Origin: Aculops lycopersici
Taxonomy: Eukaryota; Arthropoda; Arachnida; Trombidiformes; Eriophyidae
Assembly: GCA_015350385.1 (NCBI GenBank)
Contig: WNKI01000002.1
Location: 6,058,700 to 6,122,699, forward strand
Length of the DNA stretch: 64,000 nucleotides
Reading direction: 5' to 3'
Shown in pieces: positions 53,241 to 62,214 of the stretch (position 1 is the first letter of the stretch; the number at the start of each line of letters is the position of its first letter). The notes beneath the pieces were generated by a model. It searched no databases. It was not told where the DNA came from and saw only the letters and a list, made by a program, of their open reading frames with translations. The position numbers were made by a program, and so were the translations under genes.

Positions 53241-54043
53241 CGTTGCTGCTCCCAATTTTCAAAATCAATCAACACGTAGCTGGAGACTAGAAAAGACTTG
53301 AACTGAATCTTTATTGATCTAGATTAAACATCGATGACTGTGTCGCGCACTCCTCGCGACATGGTCTTCAACCAATGGCTACGAGTTACCCTACTCTATA
53401 GAACAACAGTCGTGTTTAGGATGATTGATATCACATAGTCATCAATATCAACAACGACCGAGAGCAATTAGAGTTACAATCAACAATAGTACCCTACTCT
53501 AGTTGCCGCTATCTTCTTTGGAAATCATCAAGCACACTAGGCGGCATGTTAGAATTTTTCCCGCCTGTTTTTTCGATGTCGCCATCTAGCCAGTCAATGG
53601 TCTCAGTCGCTTACTAGGTGGTCACTAGTGAGAGATTTAACTTTATATTCCTTCTATTCCTTCTATTCATGAATGGCAATGTAGCAAGTCCATCTTCGGT
53701 TCAAGGGTTCTAAGAATTATGATCGTATTGTTTAGTTCGTGCACCCGATTGTCTACCCCTCATTAGATGGTTGTGGTTACCCCTACTGCGTCAAGTTTAT
53801 TATTATTTCTACTCTAATTCTTACTGTTTGGGCAGGGAAAGTTAATGATCCCATTCTTCGTAACAGTCCCACCTCTACATGCAGTGATAATGCAATCTTG
53901 TGTTGTTGTTTTAGTTTGTCAATGAAGGGTACATTGTAATAAGTCCTACATTTATATAAATAGATATATATATTTATCTTTACATTCTGTGACACACGTC
54001 GCTAGGTAGACGACATGTCAAGTCTGGAAACCTAAACACCTAC

Positions 54044-54049
54044 TTTATT
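54044..54049 (-). terminator. Poly(A) signal of MCAT
   Basis: AATAAA on the minus strand, about 59 bp after the stop codon. Confidence 0.65.
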
Positions 54050-54107
54050 GTGGCAGTGATAGTTGTTGGTTACAACTTGTAGCTATCTTAGCCTGGGAAA
54101 GCAAATG

Positions 54108-55103
54108 CTAGGGCTCTATGTTGAACGCTTTCGCCCTTGCTTTCTTAAATGTCAATCCCAACATTGCGTTTAGGTTGCCCTGTGGTCCACATTCAAAAGT
54201 ATATGGATAGTCGCCATCCTCAGACTTGTATTTCGTATAAATATCTTGTACGATTTGTTGCCACATCACTGGAGCTGAGAGATGTCTAATAAGGTTCTTG
54301 AATATTTCATCTCTTGAAGTGTAAATCTTGGCATCTACACATGAGTATACACTTATGGCTGGAGTTTCAATTCGTATCTTCGATAAGGCTGAAGCCAGTA
54401 CATCATGAGCTGGTTGCATAAACTTTGTGTGAAAGGCACCCGAAACCGCCAATCGTTTAATTCTAGTGATTCCAAAATCCTTGGCATTGTGCTCGACAAA
54501 TTCCAGTGCCTTCTCGTGACCACCTATGACTTTACCGTGTTGGAATAGGTAAGTTGCAATATCACAAATAGCTTCCTCATCGCTCATTCCGGACCTGATA
54601 CAATACTCAGTGGCCAAGGCTGCTGCTTGAGCAACATTTGCATCCCTTCCATGAAGGACAGTTATCAATCCTGTTGGGATTGACTCGCAAATTTCTTGGG
54701 TGGCTTCGGCTCGAATCTTGATTAACCTAAGGGCATCAACAAAGTCGATAGACCTGCTATACACCAGAGCTGCATATTCACCCATACTGAATCCAGCAGT
54801 AGCGATGCACTTTTCCAACGCTAACGGCGACCTCTCAGCCAGTTGCTCCACGGCGGCAAGCGAGGATACAAAGATAGCTGGCTGACTATGGATAGTTTTG
54901 TTAAGGTCTTCTTCTGGTCCATCCTGGCATAATTTCAATAAATCATAGCCCAATACTTGATTCGCGATATTGAACAAACCTTTGCCTTTGCTTGTTAGAT
55001 TTCGGACCATGCCCACATATTGGCATCCTTGGCCGGGGAAAAGTAATACTGACCTATCAATCACTTTCGGAACGATCAATCTGGGTGCTTGAGTCGTGGC
55101 CAT
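54108..55103 (-). CDS. MCAT: Malonyl-CoA:ACP transacylase, mitochondrial type
   Basis: 331 residues, single exon. It loads malonyl groups onto acyl carrier protein for mitochondrial fatty-acid (lipoate precursor) synthesis. The oxyanion motif is LFPGQGCQYVGM (21-32, Cys where Ser is usual in GQGSQ). The nucleophile elbow is ATAGFSMGEYAAL with Ser106 (animal MCATs have GFSxGE instead of bacterial GHSxGE). The catalytic His is in SGAFHTKFMQPA (His225). The animal-specific insertion TEYCIRSGMSDEEAICDIATYLF is present (in parts TEYCIRSGM, CDIATYLFQHGKVIGGH). The N-terminus before the fold is only about 17 residues and has both Lys and Asp, so a mitochondrial presequence is weak or missing. It diverges from the dsRBD gene. 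Confidence 0.95.
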   Translation of the reverse strand: MATTQAPRLIVPKVIDRSVLLFPGQGCQYVGMVRNLTSKGKGLFNIANQVLGYDLLKLCQDGPEEDLNKTIHSQPAIFVSSLAAVEQLAERSPLALEKCIATAGFSMGEYAALVYSRSIDFVDALRLIKIRAEATQEICESIPTGLITVLHGRDANVAQAAALATEYCIRSGMSDEEAICDIATYLFQHGKVIGGHEKALEFVEHNAKDFGITRIKRLAVSGAFHTKFMQPAHDVLASALSKIRIETPAISVYSCVDAKIYTSRDEIFKNLIRHLSAPVMWQQIVQDIYTKYKSEDGDYPYTFECGPQGNLNAMLGLTFKKARAKAFNIEP

Positions 55104-55522
55104 GTCTTGTTTAATGGAAAACTTAACTATTATTTTATTCCTATCTAATCTAGTTTAGTTTCGATTTTACGGACGACTAACCGGGCATGAGCGAGAGTAG
55201 GCAACTTAAATGTCTTATTTACGGAAGGAGACCATCGAATACCACATGCCTGTGCTTAAGAATTGAAGTGTTTGCATTTTTTAGTGCACTTTTGCCGAAA
55301 GCGGTGGCTTTTGTTTACAAATTTCTCCATGTATTTCATAAGTCCATAATTCTCCCATCCGATACTACAATTAGTAAGAATATTTTTGATGTACAATTTA
55401 TTTCAGACTGTGACAATCTATCAGTAAATACTTTTTTGTATCCCCTACCATTTCTAATCAAAATTAATTTGCAATCATATTATGCAGTAATTTTTGATCA
55501 CTCTCATTGCACTCGGCCTAAA
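55104..55522. promoter_or_regulatory. Divergent intergenic region MCAT / dsRBD gene
   Basis: A 419-bp presumed bidirectional promoter. It contains an ATG at 55187 in frame with the dsRBD protein and no stop between, but its translation has no family likeness. Within it, 55374-55406 begins GTAAGA and ends TTTCAG, a 33-nt intron-like string. Confidence 0.5.
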
Positions 55523-56563
55523 ATGTCTTATTCCTCGCCGCCCATTACCCTATTGCAAGAAATATGTTCCAGAAATGGTTTCACCCCTGAATATCAGCTC
55601 CTCTCTACCGAAGGTAGTGTCCACGAGCCAACATTCAAGATAGCTGTCACGGTTGACAATATCACTGTAACGGCCTCGGGGCAGAGTAAAAAGAAAGCCC
55701 GACATGCGGCCGCCAAAGAGGCCATTGTAAAGATACGAGAACGGGGCGATATTAACTTGGATGGAATTAATTTTGAGTCCATCGAGAGCGAATCATCTAG
55801 CTTTGTGGCCCCACTTGTTCCAGTTGCCAAGATTAATCCCGAAGTGATAAACGAGGCGAACCCGGTTGGTAAACTACAAGAAATCTGTATGAAAATGCGC
55901 GTTAATCCACCTGATTACAATACCTGTGATGAGAAAGGCCTTGCTCATGAAAGAATCTTTATATTGTCCTGTTCCATTATGGGTCCAAATGGATTCGTGA
56001 CAACACTCGGCGAGGGTAGATCTAAAAAGTTAGCCAAGCGAGAGGCAGCGGAGAAGATGTTAATACAATTAGAGCATGATGGTTTCTACGATTACATCAA
56101 GTCCAAAGACTACCCAATGGAAGTCTCGAGTCAAACCGGTAACCAAACAAGTCCCCTCAACATTGACTCTGACGAGACTGCAAGTTTAGTTGATGCTCGA
56201 CGAAGAGTGACTGAGTTATGCTCTCGACTGGACTCGACAGTCGAGGAACTTTGGCGCGATATCAAGATGATTGAGGTCGACACCATCCAGGGAAACTTAT
56301 ATGATGAACTGTTTACCGAGCTTATGTTACAAGCTGGATACACGCATAGATATCAGAGATTAAGTGATAAACATGCCTTGTTGCACGTTGTTAACCCGGA
56401 TGGCGCTATAGCAATTACGTCATCGGGAGTTGGGCCAAATGAGTACGCTGCCCGGAAGGAAGCTGTAATAAGTGCCTATAAGATCATGATTGTCTTTCTC
56501 GCTCCTGAATCTAACAAAGATCTCCCGCCTCTAGCAAGCGCAGGAATTCCATTAAAAACCTGA
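55523..56563 (+). CDS. Triple dsRBD protein, TARBP2/PACT/Loquacious family
   Basis: 346 residues from the ATG at 55523, single exon. Three double-stranded RNA-binding domains: dsRBD1 about 7-73 (PITLLQEICSRNGFTPEY, GQSKKKARHAAAKEAI), dsRBD2 about 113-184 (NPVGKLQEICMKMRVNPPDY, GRSKKLAKREAAEKML), and dsRBD3 about 257-325 (GNLYDELFTELMLQAG, GPNEYAARKEAVISAY). The first two keep the basic KKxAKxxAA helix that binds dsRNA. The third has lost it, as in type-B domains that bind Dicer. This architecture is that of Dicer partners in miRNA and siRNA processing, and the choice between Loqs and R2D2 orthology is open. An upstream in-frame ATG (55187) would add 112 hydrophobic, Phe/Leu-rich residues. I prefer the shorter form because dsRBD1 starts six residues in. 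Confidence 0.9.
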   Translation: MSYSSPPITLLQEICSRNGFTPEYQLLSTEGSVHEPTFKIAVTVDNITVTASGQSKKKARHAAAKEAIVKIRERGDINLDGINFESIESESSSFVAPLVPVAKINPEVINEANPVGKLQEICMKMRVNPPDYNTCDEKGLAHERIFILSCSIMGPNGFVTTLGEGRSKKLAKREAAEKMLIQLEHDGFYDYIKSKDYPMEVSSQTGNQTSPLNIDSDETASLVDARRRVTELCSRLDSTVEELWRDIKMIEVDTIQGNLYDELFTELMLQAGYTHRYQRLSDKHALLHVVNPDGAIAITSSGVGPNEYAARKEAVISAYKIMIVFLAPESNKDLPPLASAGIPLKT

Positions 56564-56866
56564 AGGCAATATCATGTATCATCATCATCAATTTTCAAAA
56601 ATTTTCCCATGATTTATAATTCAATGAGGTTTGTTCAAACTCTTGAACAGGATACCGCAAACGACCGCTGCTCAAATGAGAGAACTGATAACGCAATGTG
56701 AGCAGACGAGTTGCGCGTTGAACATACAGTCCAAAGCTGAAGGATGGTATACGAGCAACAGACTTACCATACGCTGGCAGGGCAGTAACTCGTATAAACA
56801 AATCCAAACTCACTTATTAGGCATAAAATTTCGCTTCACAATATCGAATCTCGGGAAGTCATCAAA
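56564..56866. other. Short intergenic region dsRBD / PI31-like
   Basis: 303 bp with a chance open frame (from about 56631) that does not resemble the PI31 N-terminal domain. No other feature seen. Confidence 0.5.
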
Positions 56867-57322
56867 ATGGATCCCAATCAAGGTGAAGACAAGCCACCTA
56901 AATCAGACCTGAATCAACCTGGAAATAGGACGGACGATAGACAACAACCGCCCCGACAACCATCACAATGGATACCACCAACAACTGGCAATCCTGATTT
57001 GGATCCTGCTGGACTGACACAAGGGCAGAGGATCGATCCATTAATTCCACAAGGCATGCAATTTGATCCCAGAAATTTGGTTCGCGATCAAAATTATAAT
57101 CCGGCCGTTCCACCTGGCGCAAGATTTGATCCTTTCGGTCCACCGGATCCATTGCGAGTTGGTCCAGGAAGAGGTCCTATGCCAAGCTCGCAGTTTGGAG
57201 ACCCAGATCCGGACCACTTACCAGCACCCGGTCTTCCACCACAACAAACCAGTAAGAGCCTTAAAAATCTGAATCCTTTTGGTGGTCCTAGATTTCCACC
57301 ACCACCAGGTGGGATGATGTAA
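56867..57322 (+). CDS. PI31-like proline-rich protein lacking the N-terminal FP domain
   Basis: 151 residues, Pro/Gly/Asp-rich throughout. The C-terminal part carries the PI31 (PSMF1) signature: DPLIPQGMQFDPRNL, AVPPGARFDPFGPPDPL and DPDHLPAPG match the conserved disordered tail of proteasome regulator PI31. Two things are missing compared with PI31. The folded N-terminal FP domain (about 150 residues) is absent, and no coding sequence for it is visible in the 303 bp before the ATG. The usual hydrophobic-Tyr-X C-terminus that docks into the 20S proteasome is replaced by a Gly/Met end (PPPPGGMM). It may be a truncated paralogue, a split gene or a degraded copy. Binding the proteasome is therefore doubtful. 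It converges with fumarase, with 70 bp between stops. Confidence 0.8.
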   Translation: MDPNQGEDKPPKSDLNQPGNRTDDRQQPPRQPSQWIPPTTGNPDLDPAGLTQGQRIDPLIPQGMQFDPRNLVRDQNYNPAVPPGARFDPFGPPDPLRVGPGRGPMPSSQFGDPDPDHLPAPGLPPQQTSKSLKNLNPFGGPRFPPPPGGMM

Positions 57323-57353
57323 AGGAGAACACTGGATGCGCGAGTAAACTTCA

Positions 57354-57359
57354 TTTATT
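57354..57359 (-). terminator. Poly(A) signal of fumarase
   Basis: AATAAA on the minus strand, 33 bp after the fumarase stop. Confidence 0.65.
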
Positions 57360-57392
57360 GATTCTATCGAGGAAAAAATTGATAGATCCGCT

Positions 57393-58946
57393 TTACTGAT
57401 CTTTTGGACCCACCATCTTCTCTGGCTTGATAACCTCGTCGAATTTCTCGCCAGTCAACAAGCCCAACTCGATGGCTGTCTCACGCAATGTCTTACCCGA
57501 TTTGTGGGCAGTTTTTGCAATCTTTGCTGCGTTCTCGTATCCAATGTGAGGATTCAATGCAGTAACCAACATTAAGCTCTCGTCTCTGAGTTGGTTAATC
57601 CTTTGAGTGTTGGCGACAATTCCCTCCAGGCAATTGTCAGTGAAAGAGACACTGGCATCTGATAGAAGAGCTATCGATCTCAGCACGTTAGCTATGATCA
57701 TTGGCTTGAAGACATTAAGTTCAAAGTGTCCATTTGCAGCACCCACGGTTATGGCGACGTGATTGCCCATCACCTGAGCTGCCACCATGGTCATAGCCTC
57801 ACATTGAGTTGGATTTACCTTGCCTGGCATAATAGATGACCCTGGCTCGTTTTCAGGCAGTGACAACTCGCCCAATCCACATCTAGGTCCACTTCCCAAG
57901 AATCTGATGTCGTTAGCAATCTTCATGCAACTTGCTGCAAGAACATTCAAGGCTCCACTAAGTTCCAAGCAAGCATCATGAGCAGCCAATGCCTCGAATT
58001 TGTTTCTTGCCGTCTTGAATGGCAAATTAGTAATGCTAGCAATCTCCTTGGCCACTCGGGAATCCCATCCTTTCACTGTATTCAGACCAGTACCTACAGC
58101 AGTACCTCCGAGGGCGAGCTCGTACATTCTCGGCTCAAGGGCCCTTTCAACTCTTGCTATTCCGTGACAGATTTGCTGAGCATAGCCCGAAAACTCTTGT
58201 CCCAAAGTCAATGGGGTGGCATCTTGCAAATGAGTTCTTCCTATCTTAATAATATTCTCAAATTCGACCTGCTTCTTTCTCAATGCCTCGTGAAATTTTG
58301 TCAATGCTGGTAGAAGTCGATGGTTGACCTCCAAAACAGCGGCTATGTGCATGCCTGTAGGAAAGGTATCATTGCTTGATTGAGACTTATTGACGTGGTC
58401 ATTTGGGTGTATCAGTGATTTTTCGCCTCGCTTGCCTCCCAAAATTTCAGTTGCACGATTAGCAATAACTTCATTGACGTTCATATTGGTCTGAGTTCCA
58501 CTACCAGTTTGCCAAATGACCAAGGGGAACTCGGCTTGCATACTTGTGTTCGGTATTGTTTCGGTGATAATCTCGTCGGCCGCCTTTACTATGGCATCAG
58601 CTGCGTCCTTCTTGAGGTAGCCTAATTCAAGGTTCACCTTGGCACAAGCTTTCTTAACAACAGCCATTGCCTTGACCATCTCCTTGGGCATGAGCTCGCC
58701 GCCCCAACTTCTATCGGATTCATCGCGGATCCCTATCCTAAAGTTGTTTTTCGAACGTTGAGTTTGAGCTCCAAATAAACGATCGGCAGGCACCTTAACC
58801 TCGCCCATAGTATCACGTTCGATCCTTACATCGGTACTCATTGAAGCTGTCGAAACCAATCGTTGTATTGCGGGACTAGCTGCTGCTTGTAAGGAACCGG
58901 CAGTAGGTTTTGCTGAGGCCATGATCGTTATAAATCGAAGCGCCAT
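57393..58946 (-). CDS. FH: Fumarate hydratase (class II fumarase), mitochondrial
   Basis: 517 residues, single exon. It interconverts fumarate and malate in the citric acid cycle. The N-terminal 35-40 residues (MALRFITIMASAKP..., rich in Ala, Ser and Thr with Arg/Lys and no acids) look like a mitochondrial presequence. A second ATG (MSTDVRIERD, about residue 36) could start a cytosolic form, as known in other species. Catalytic motifs: TGSGTQTNMNVNEVI, HPNDHVNKSQSSND, GRTHLQDATPLTLGQEFSGY, GGTAVGTGLN and the superfamily signature GSSIMPGKVNP (about 369-379). Length and end match the family. It is divergent from DMAP1 (551 bp). Confidence 0.97.
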   Translation of the reverse strand: MALRFITIMASAKPTAGSLQAAASPAIQRLVSTASMSTDVRIERDTMGEVKVPADRLFGAQTQRSKNNFRIGIRDESDRSWGGELMPKEMVKAMAVVKKACAKVNLELGYLKKDAADAIVKAADEIITETIPNTSMQAEFPLVIWQTGSGTQTNMNVNEVIANRATEILGGKRGEKSLIHPNDHVNKSQSSNDTFPTGMHIAAVLEVNHRLLPALTKFHEALRKKQVEFENIIKIGRTHLQDATPLTLGQEFSGYAQQICHGIARVERALEPRMYELALGGTAVGTGLNTVKGWDSRVAKEIASITNLPFKTARNKFEALAAHDACLELSGALNVLAASCMKIANDIRFLGSGPRCGLGELSLPENEPGSSIMPGKVNPTQCEAMTMVAAQVMGNHVAITVGAANGHFELNVFKPMIIANVLRSIALLSDASVSFTDNCLEGIVANTQRINQLRDESLMLVTALNPHIGYENAAKIAKTAHKSGKTLRETAIELGLLTGEKFDEVIKPEKMVGPKDQ

Positions 58947-59497
58947 TTGCGAATGATCTTCCCCTCGGGAGTGGTTGGTGCTGCTCGTGCGCTCACGTCA
59001 AGTGGTTGCTACGCTGCCGCAGAACCACTGATAATAAATACAATTAACAATATCAATGATGAGGTATCGAGTTATAATGAGACGAATTTATCCTATCAAG
59101 ATTGCCCAGACACAGGTCACGACGCGAGGAAGCGAAAGCGAAGATGAGCGACAGGATTTGAGATGTGCGACAAGGTAGTCGCGAAATGAGTTGGCTCAAA
59201 TGTAGCAGCAGTCCTACTAGTATTTTGAATAAATATTTGTGCGACACGCGAGTTTATTTTCGAAAAGCATTTCACGCGTGTTGAGCGAAAAATACTTATT
59301 TATGCAAACATTTCGTGTAGAACTCCATTCTGTAATCATATTTATGATAATTTTAATTCATTCTTGAAGTTGATTATTTCATATCTATTCCCTAAGGACA
59401 ATCTTAACAAGAGTACTACCGTTTCTATCTATTGGAGGTACATGTCAATTTGAGTCCAACTTATCAGTACTGAATAATCAAAACTGGGGTCCTCAAG
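58947..59497. promoter_or_regulatory. Divergent intergenic region fumarase / DMAP1
   Basis: Presumed bidirectional promoter. No coding region supported. A/T-rich from 59220 to 59400. Confidence 0.5.
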
Positions 59498-60979
59498 ATG
59501 TCTGACGTATTTGATATCCTTGAGGCCAACAGGCCAGAGATGGAGGATGTGCCTGTGGTAAGGAGAGGCCCCAAGCCAAAGCCACCCAAACCCTTACCAG
59601 TTCAACGAAGAAAGCCTGAGGGAATGCCGAGGGAACTGTTCGCTTTGCTAAATACAAGTGACGGTGATGCACCCCTAATACCATCTGATTTTGCAGCCCC
59701 AACTCCATGTTATAAACAAGTAAGAGCGAATCTCAGTATCAAGAAGCCAAGAAAATGGGTTAACATCCCATTCTTAAACCCGGGCAGAAAAGATCATCTA
59801 CAATTATATCACTGGCGTCGAGTTCCGGACCCAAATGAACCTCCAAAAGAGTACCCCTTCGCCAAGTACAACACTAGTCTCGATCATCTCGTGCCAAAAT
59901 ACAATGACAGAGAGTATGGTTCCCTTCTGGTATGCGATCAATGGACTAGAGAGGAAACTGATTATCTCATGGAAATGTGTAGCCGTTTCCACCTTAAATT
60001 TATAGTTATACATGACCGATGGGATAAGACAAGATTTTCTACTGAAAGATCTGTCGAGGATCTCAAAGAGCGATATTACTTCATTCACAATCAGCTGGCA
60101 AAAGCTCGTGCTGGTTTGGGAGGCGATCCCAAAGTTAAGGCGTTTGATACGCAACATGAGAGGAAACGCAAGCAACAACTCATGAATTTGTACAATCGAA
60201 CTAAAGAGCAGATTGAGGAGGAGACAAATCTACTTAACGAAATGAAGAAGATAGAGCAGAAAAAGAAGGAAAGAGAGAGAAAAACTCAAGATTTGCAAAG
60301 AATTATGGATGCAGCTGGTAGGTCTGCTCCAGAGCATAGAAGACAAGATACGCCTCACCAGCCGGCGCCAGGTCGGCCTCATGGATCGGGTATGCGCGGT
60401 ATGCCAGGTAGGAGGCCAGGTCGCGGGGCGGGTCGACCAAGTCGCGATTCTATGAACGCATCACTCAATTCATCATTTTTATCAGGAACAGCAGCTAGCC
60501 TGCTTGAGGCTAACACTATAAGCATTAAATTTAAGGATGACTTTAAGGCCAATGGCGCCTCGTTGCGAAGTCACAGACTAAAACTACCTCCATCCTTAGG
60601 AACTAAGAAGATGAAAGCTTTAGAGACTATGATCAATGAGGTTGGTCTTGATCTGTCGCCGATGCCTACAGAAGCAATTTGTCAGAGTTACAATGAGCTA
60701 AGAGGTGATCTATTGTTGCTATACGACTTAAAGGTTAACTTAGCTAACACAAATTTTGAAATAGAGTCGCTCAAAAACCAATTGGCCGCTGCAAAACCTG
60801 ACCTTGTTCCCTCGGCAATCGATGATCCATCAACTCAGGATCAGAGTAACGTCCAATCCACACCCGTCAAGCCAATATCGGATTGTATCGATATAAATGC
60901 AGTTAACACACCGGGCAGGAAACGCAAGGCTGCGCTGGAGCAGAGTAATGTTATGCGAAAACTCAAAAAGACTTTATAG
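59498..60979 (+). CDS. DMAP1: DNA methyltransferase 1-associated protein 1 (DMAP1/SWC4)
   Basis: 493 residues, single exon. It is a subunit shared by the NuA4/TIP60 histone acetyltransferase and SRCAP/SWR1 H2A.Z-exchange complexes, in the nucleus. The start MSDVFDILE is typical. RKWVNIPFLNPGRKDHLQL is diagnostic (in parts RKWVNIPF, RKDHLQLYHWRR), followed by PFAKYNTSL. A SANT/Myb domain spans about 147-200 (CDQWTREETDYLMEMCSRFHLKFIVIHDRW in parts: WTREETDYLMEMCSRF, IVIHDRWD; then RSVEDLKERYYFI). A Lys/Glu-rich coiled coil spans about 220-265. A Gly/Arg/Pro-rich linker (RGMPGRRPGRGAGRPSRD) precedes the C-terminal DMAP domain (about 340-430). Vertebrate DMAP1 binds DNMT1. Whether a methyltransferase exists here is unknown. 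Confidence 0.95.
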   Translation: MSDVFDILEANRPEMEDVPVVRRGPKPKPPKPLPVQRRKPEGMPRELFALLNTSDGDAPLIPSDFAAPTPCYKQVRANLSIKKPRKWVNIPFLNPGRKDHLQLYHWRRVPDPNEPPKEYPFAKYNTSLDHLVPKYNDREYGSLLVCDQWTREETDYLMEMCSRFHLKFIVIHDRWDKTRFSTERSVEDLKERYYFIHNQLAKARAGLGGDPKVKAFDTQHERKRKQQLMNLYNRTKEQIEEETNLLNEMKKIEQKKKERERKTQDLQRIMDAAGRSAPEHRRQDTPHQPAPGRPHGSGMRGMPGRRPGRGAGRPSRDSMNASLNSSFLSGTAASLLEANTISIKFKDDFKANGASLRSHRLKLPPSLGTKKMKALETMINEVGLDLSPMPTEAICQSYNELRGDLLLLYDLKVNLANTNFEIESLKNQLAAAKPDLVPSAIDDPSTQDQSNVQSTPVKPISDCIDINAVNTPGRKRKAALEQSNVMRKLKKTL

Positions 60980-61033
60980 ATTGCTTGTGATTATGTCTAG
61001 TAGTAGGTCGTCTTGTAGATAGATTGGTCCATT

Positions 61034-61039
61034 ATTAAA
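61034..61039 (+). terminator. Poly(A) signal of DMAP1
   Basis: ATTAAA variant, 54 bp after the stop codon. Confidence 0.45.
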
Positions 61040-62137
61040 GATCCACCTAACAAAATCCAGGTTCATCATTAGGCGCAAGTTGATCATGTGTAATCAAATT
61101 TGACAGTATAACCATTTTGTGTGCTTGTAACATAATTTACACAAAACGGACGCCCACTTGCCAAATTCAGAGCAAGTGTGTTGGCAGCCACTTGTTTTCC
61201 GCTACTTTACGAGTTCAATCTAATTGAATCAAGTGCGCTAGTTGCGCAACGCCATTTGTATCCAATTGACTCGCGAGCGGAAACAGAAACAATTGTTACG
61301 ACCACAGTTCGTTGTTACGTCACAAGAAGCGGCAATCCAATGCCACTTGTTCTGCTTCTTCCAATGCTACCACTACCACTACTTTTAGGTAGCGACTTCA
61401 ACCTACATATTGTCTCGCTCATTCTAGTTGAATATTAATTCTCGCGGCATCACATAGCCACCGTAGAGTTTTTTCATGAAGAGAGAGACAGAAATACATT
61501 GAATGTATTCAGGGATCGGAATCGATTGAAGTTGACCGCAGCACATAAAGTTACTCGCCTGACTGATCCCACTCGTCGATCTCGTTTGCCAGATCATCTT
61601 CAGCTAGTGGGTTGGTTGGTATGATCGGCCAATCCACTTGGGAGATGAGTGGATTGGTCGGCGCCGTCGCCGATTATCCCACTGCCACTGAAGTTCGAAG
61701 ATAGAGGAGGACGAACGGCAGTCATTTGTGGCCACTTGTAAGCCACTCCACTAGCTCGGTTACGCAAGTCAATCCACTTGCCTCCTCTTATTCTAATGGT
61801 GCTAGAGTTTCGTTGCGTTGCGTTGCTTGCCAATTGGGTTGCGAGTCAATTTGCTGGTTGGCCATGTGTAAGTCAGTTCAAAATTCAATCAGTAATTGAG
61901 AGATCTATTCGCGGGTTGCTCATGCTATAGCGAGAAGCGGTAGCAGTTCTTAGTGGTGGTGGTGGCGGTGGCGGTTGCGGTATTGGTGGCGCGGCCACGC
62001 GAATATCAATCGCTATCGCGCAAGTGGCAATCGATTGAAGTTCATGAAACAAATTTTGCTTGATAGCTGCAAGTAAAATTTGCAACACACATCTAGAGTT
62101 TGATGGTCACTAATCCACTGCCACTTACCCATTTGAC

Positions 62138-62144
62138 TATAAAA
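62138..62144 (+). promoter_or_regulatory. TATAAAA box candidate
   Basis: TATAAAA in ACTATAAAAG, immediately upstream of an octamer tandem repeat. No downstream open reading frame of note, so its use is unproven. Confidence 0.25.
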
Positions 62145-62150
62145 GTTGTT

Positions 62151-62214
62151 GCTCACTTGCTCACTTGCTCACTTGCTCACTTGCTCACTTGCTCACTTGC
62201 TCACTTGCTCACTT
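62151..62214. repeat. (GCTCACTT)8 octamer tandem repeat
   Basis: Eight perfect GCTCACTT units, followed by degenerate GCTTGC, CTGC and GCTC units to about 62241. Each junction creates a CACTTG hexamer, the same core found in the dispersed CCACTTGTTG motif. Confidence 0.9.

Larger units (their letters stand above)
52623..54107. other. Intergenic region ACSL / MCAT
   Basis: Almost 1.5 kb without a supported gene. It holds a (TTG)10 repeat, one CAACAAGTGG motif at 53120, and the 3' flank of MCAT at the right end. The short open frames near 53740-53990 overlap on both strands and look random. Confidence 0.55.

Noticed and set aside
55187..55522. 112-residue N-terminal extension of the dsRBD protein
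   Set aside because: There is an ATG and no stop, but the translation is A/T-driven, hydrophobic and unlike any family member, and dsRBD1 starts right after the second ATG. Not excluded, only less likely.
62151..62214. CRISPR-like array
   Set aside because: Units are 8 bp with no unique spacers. It is a plain tandem repeat in eukaryotic DNA.
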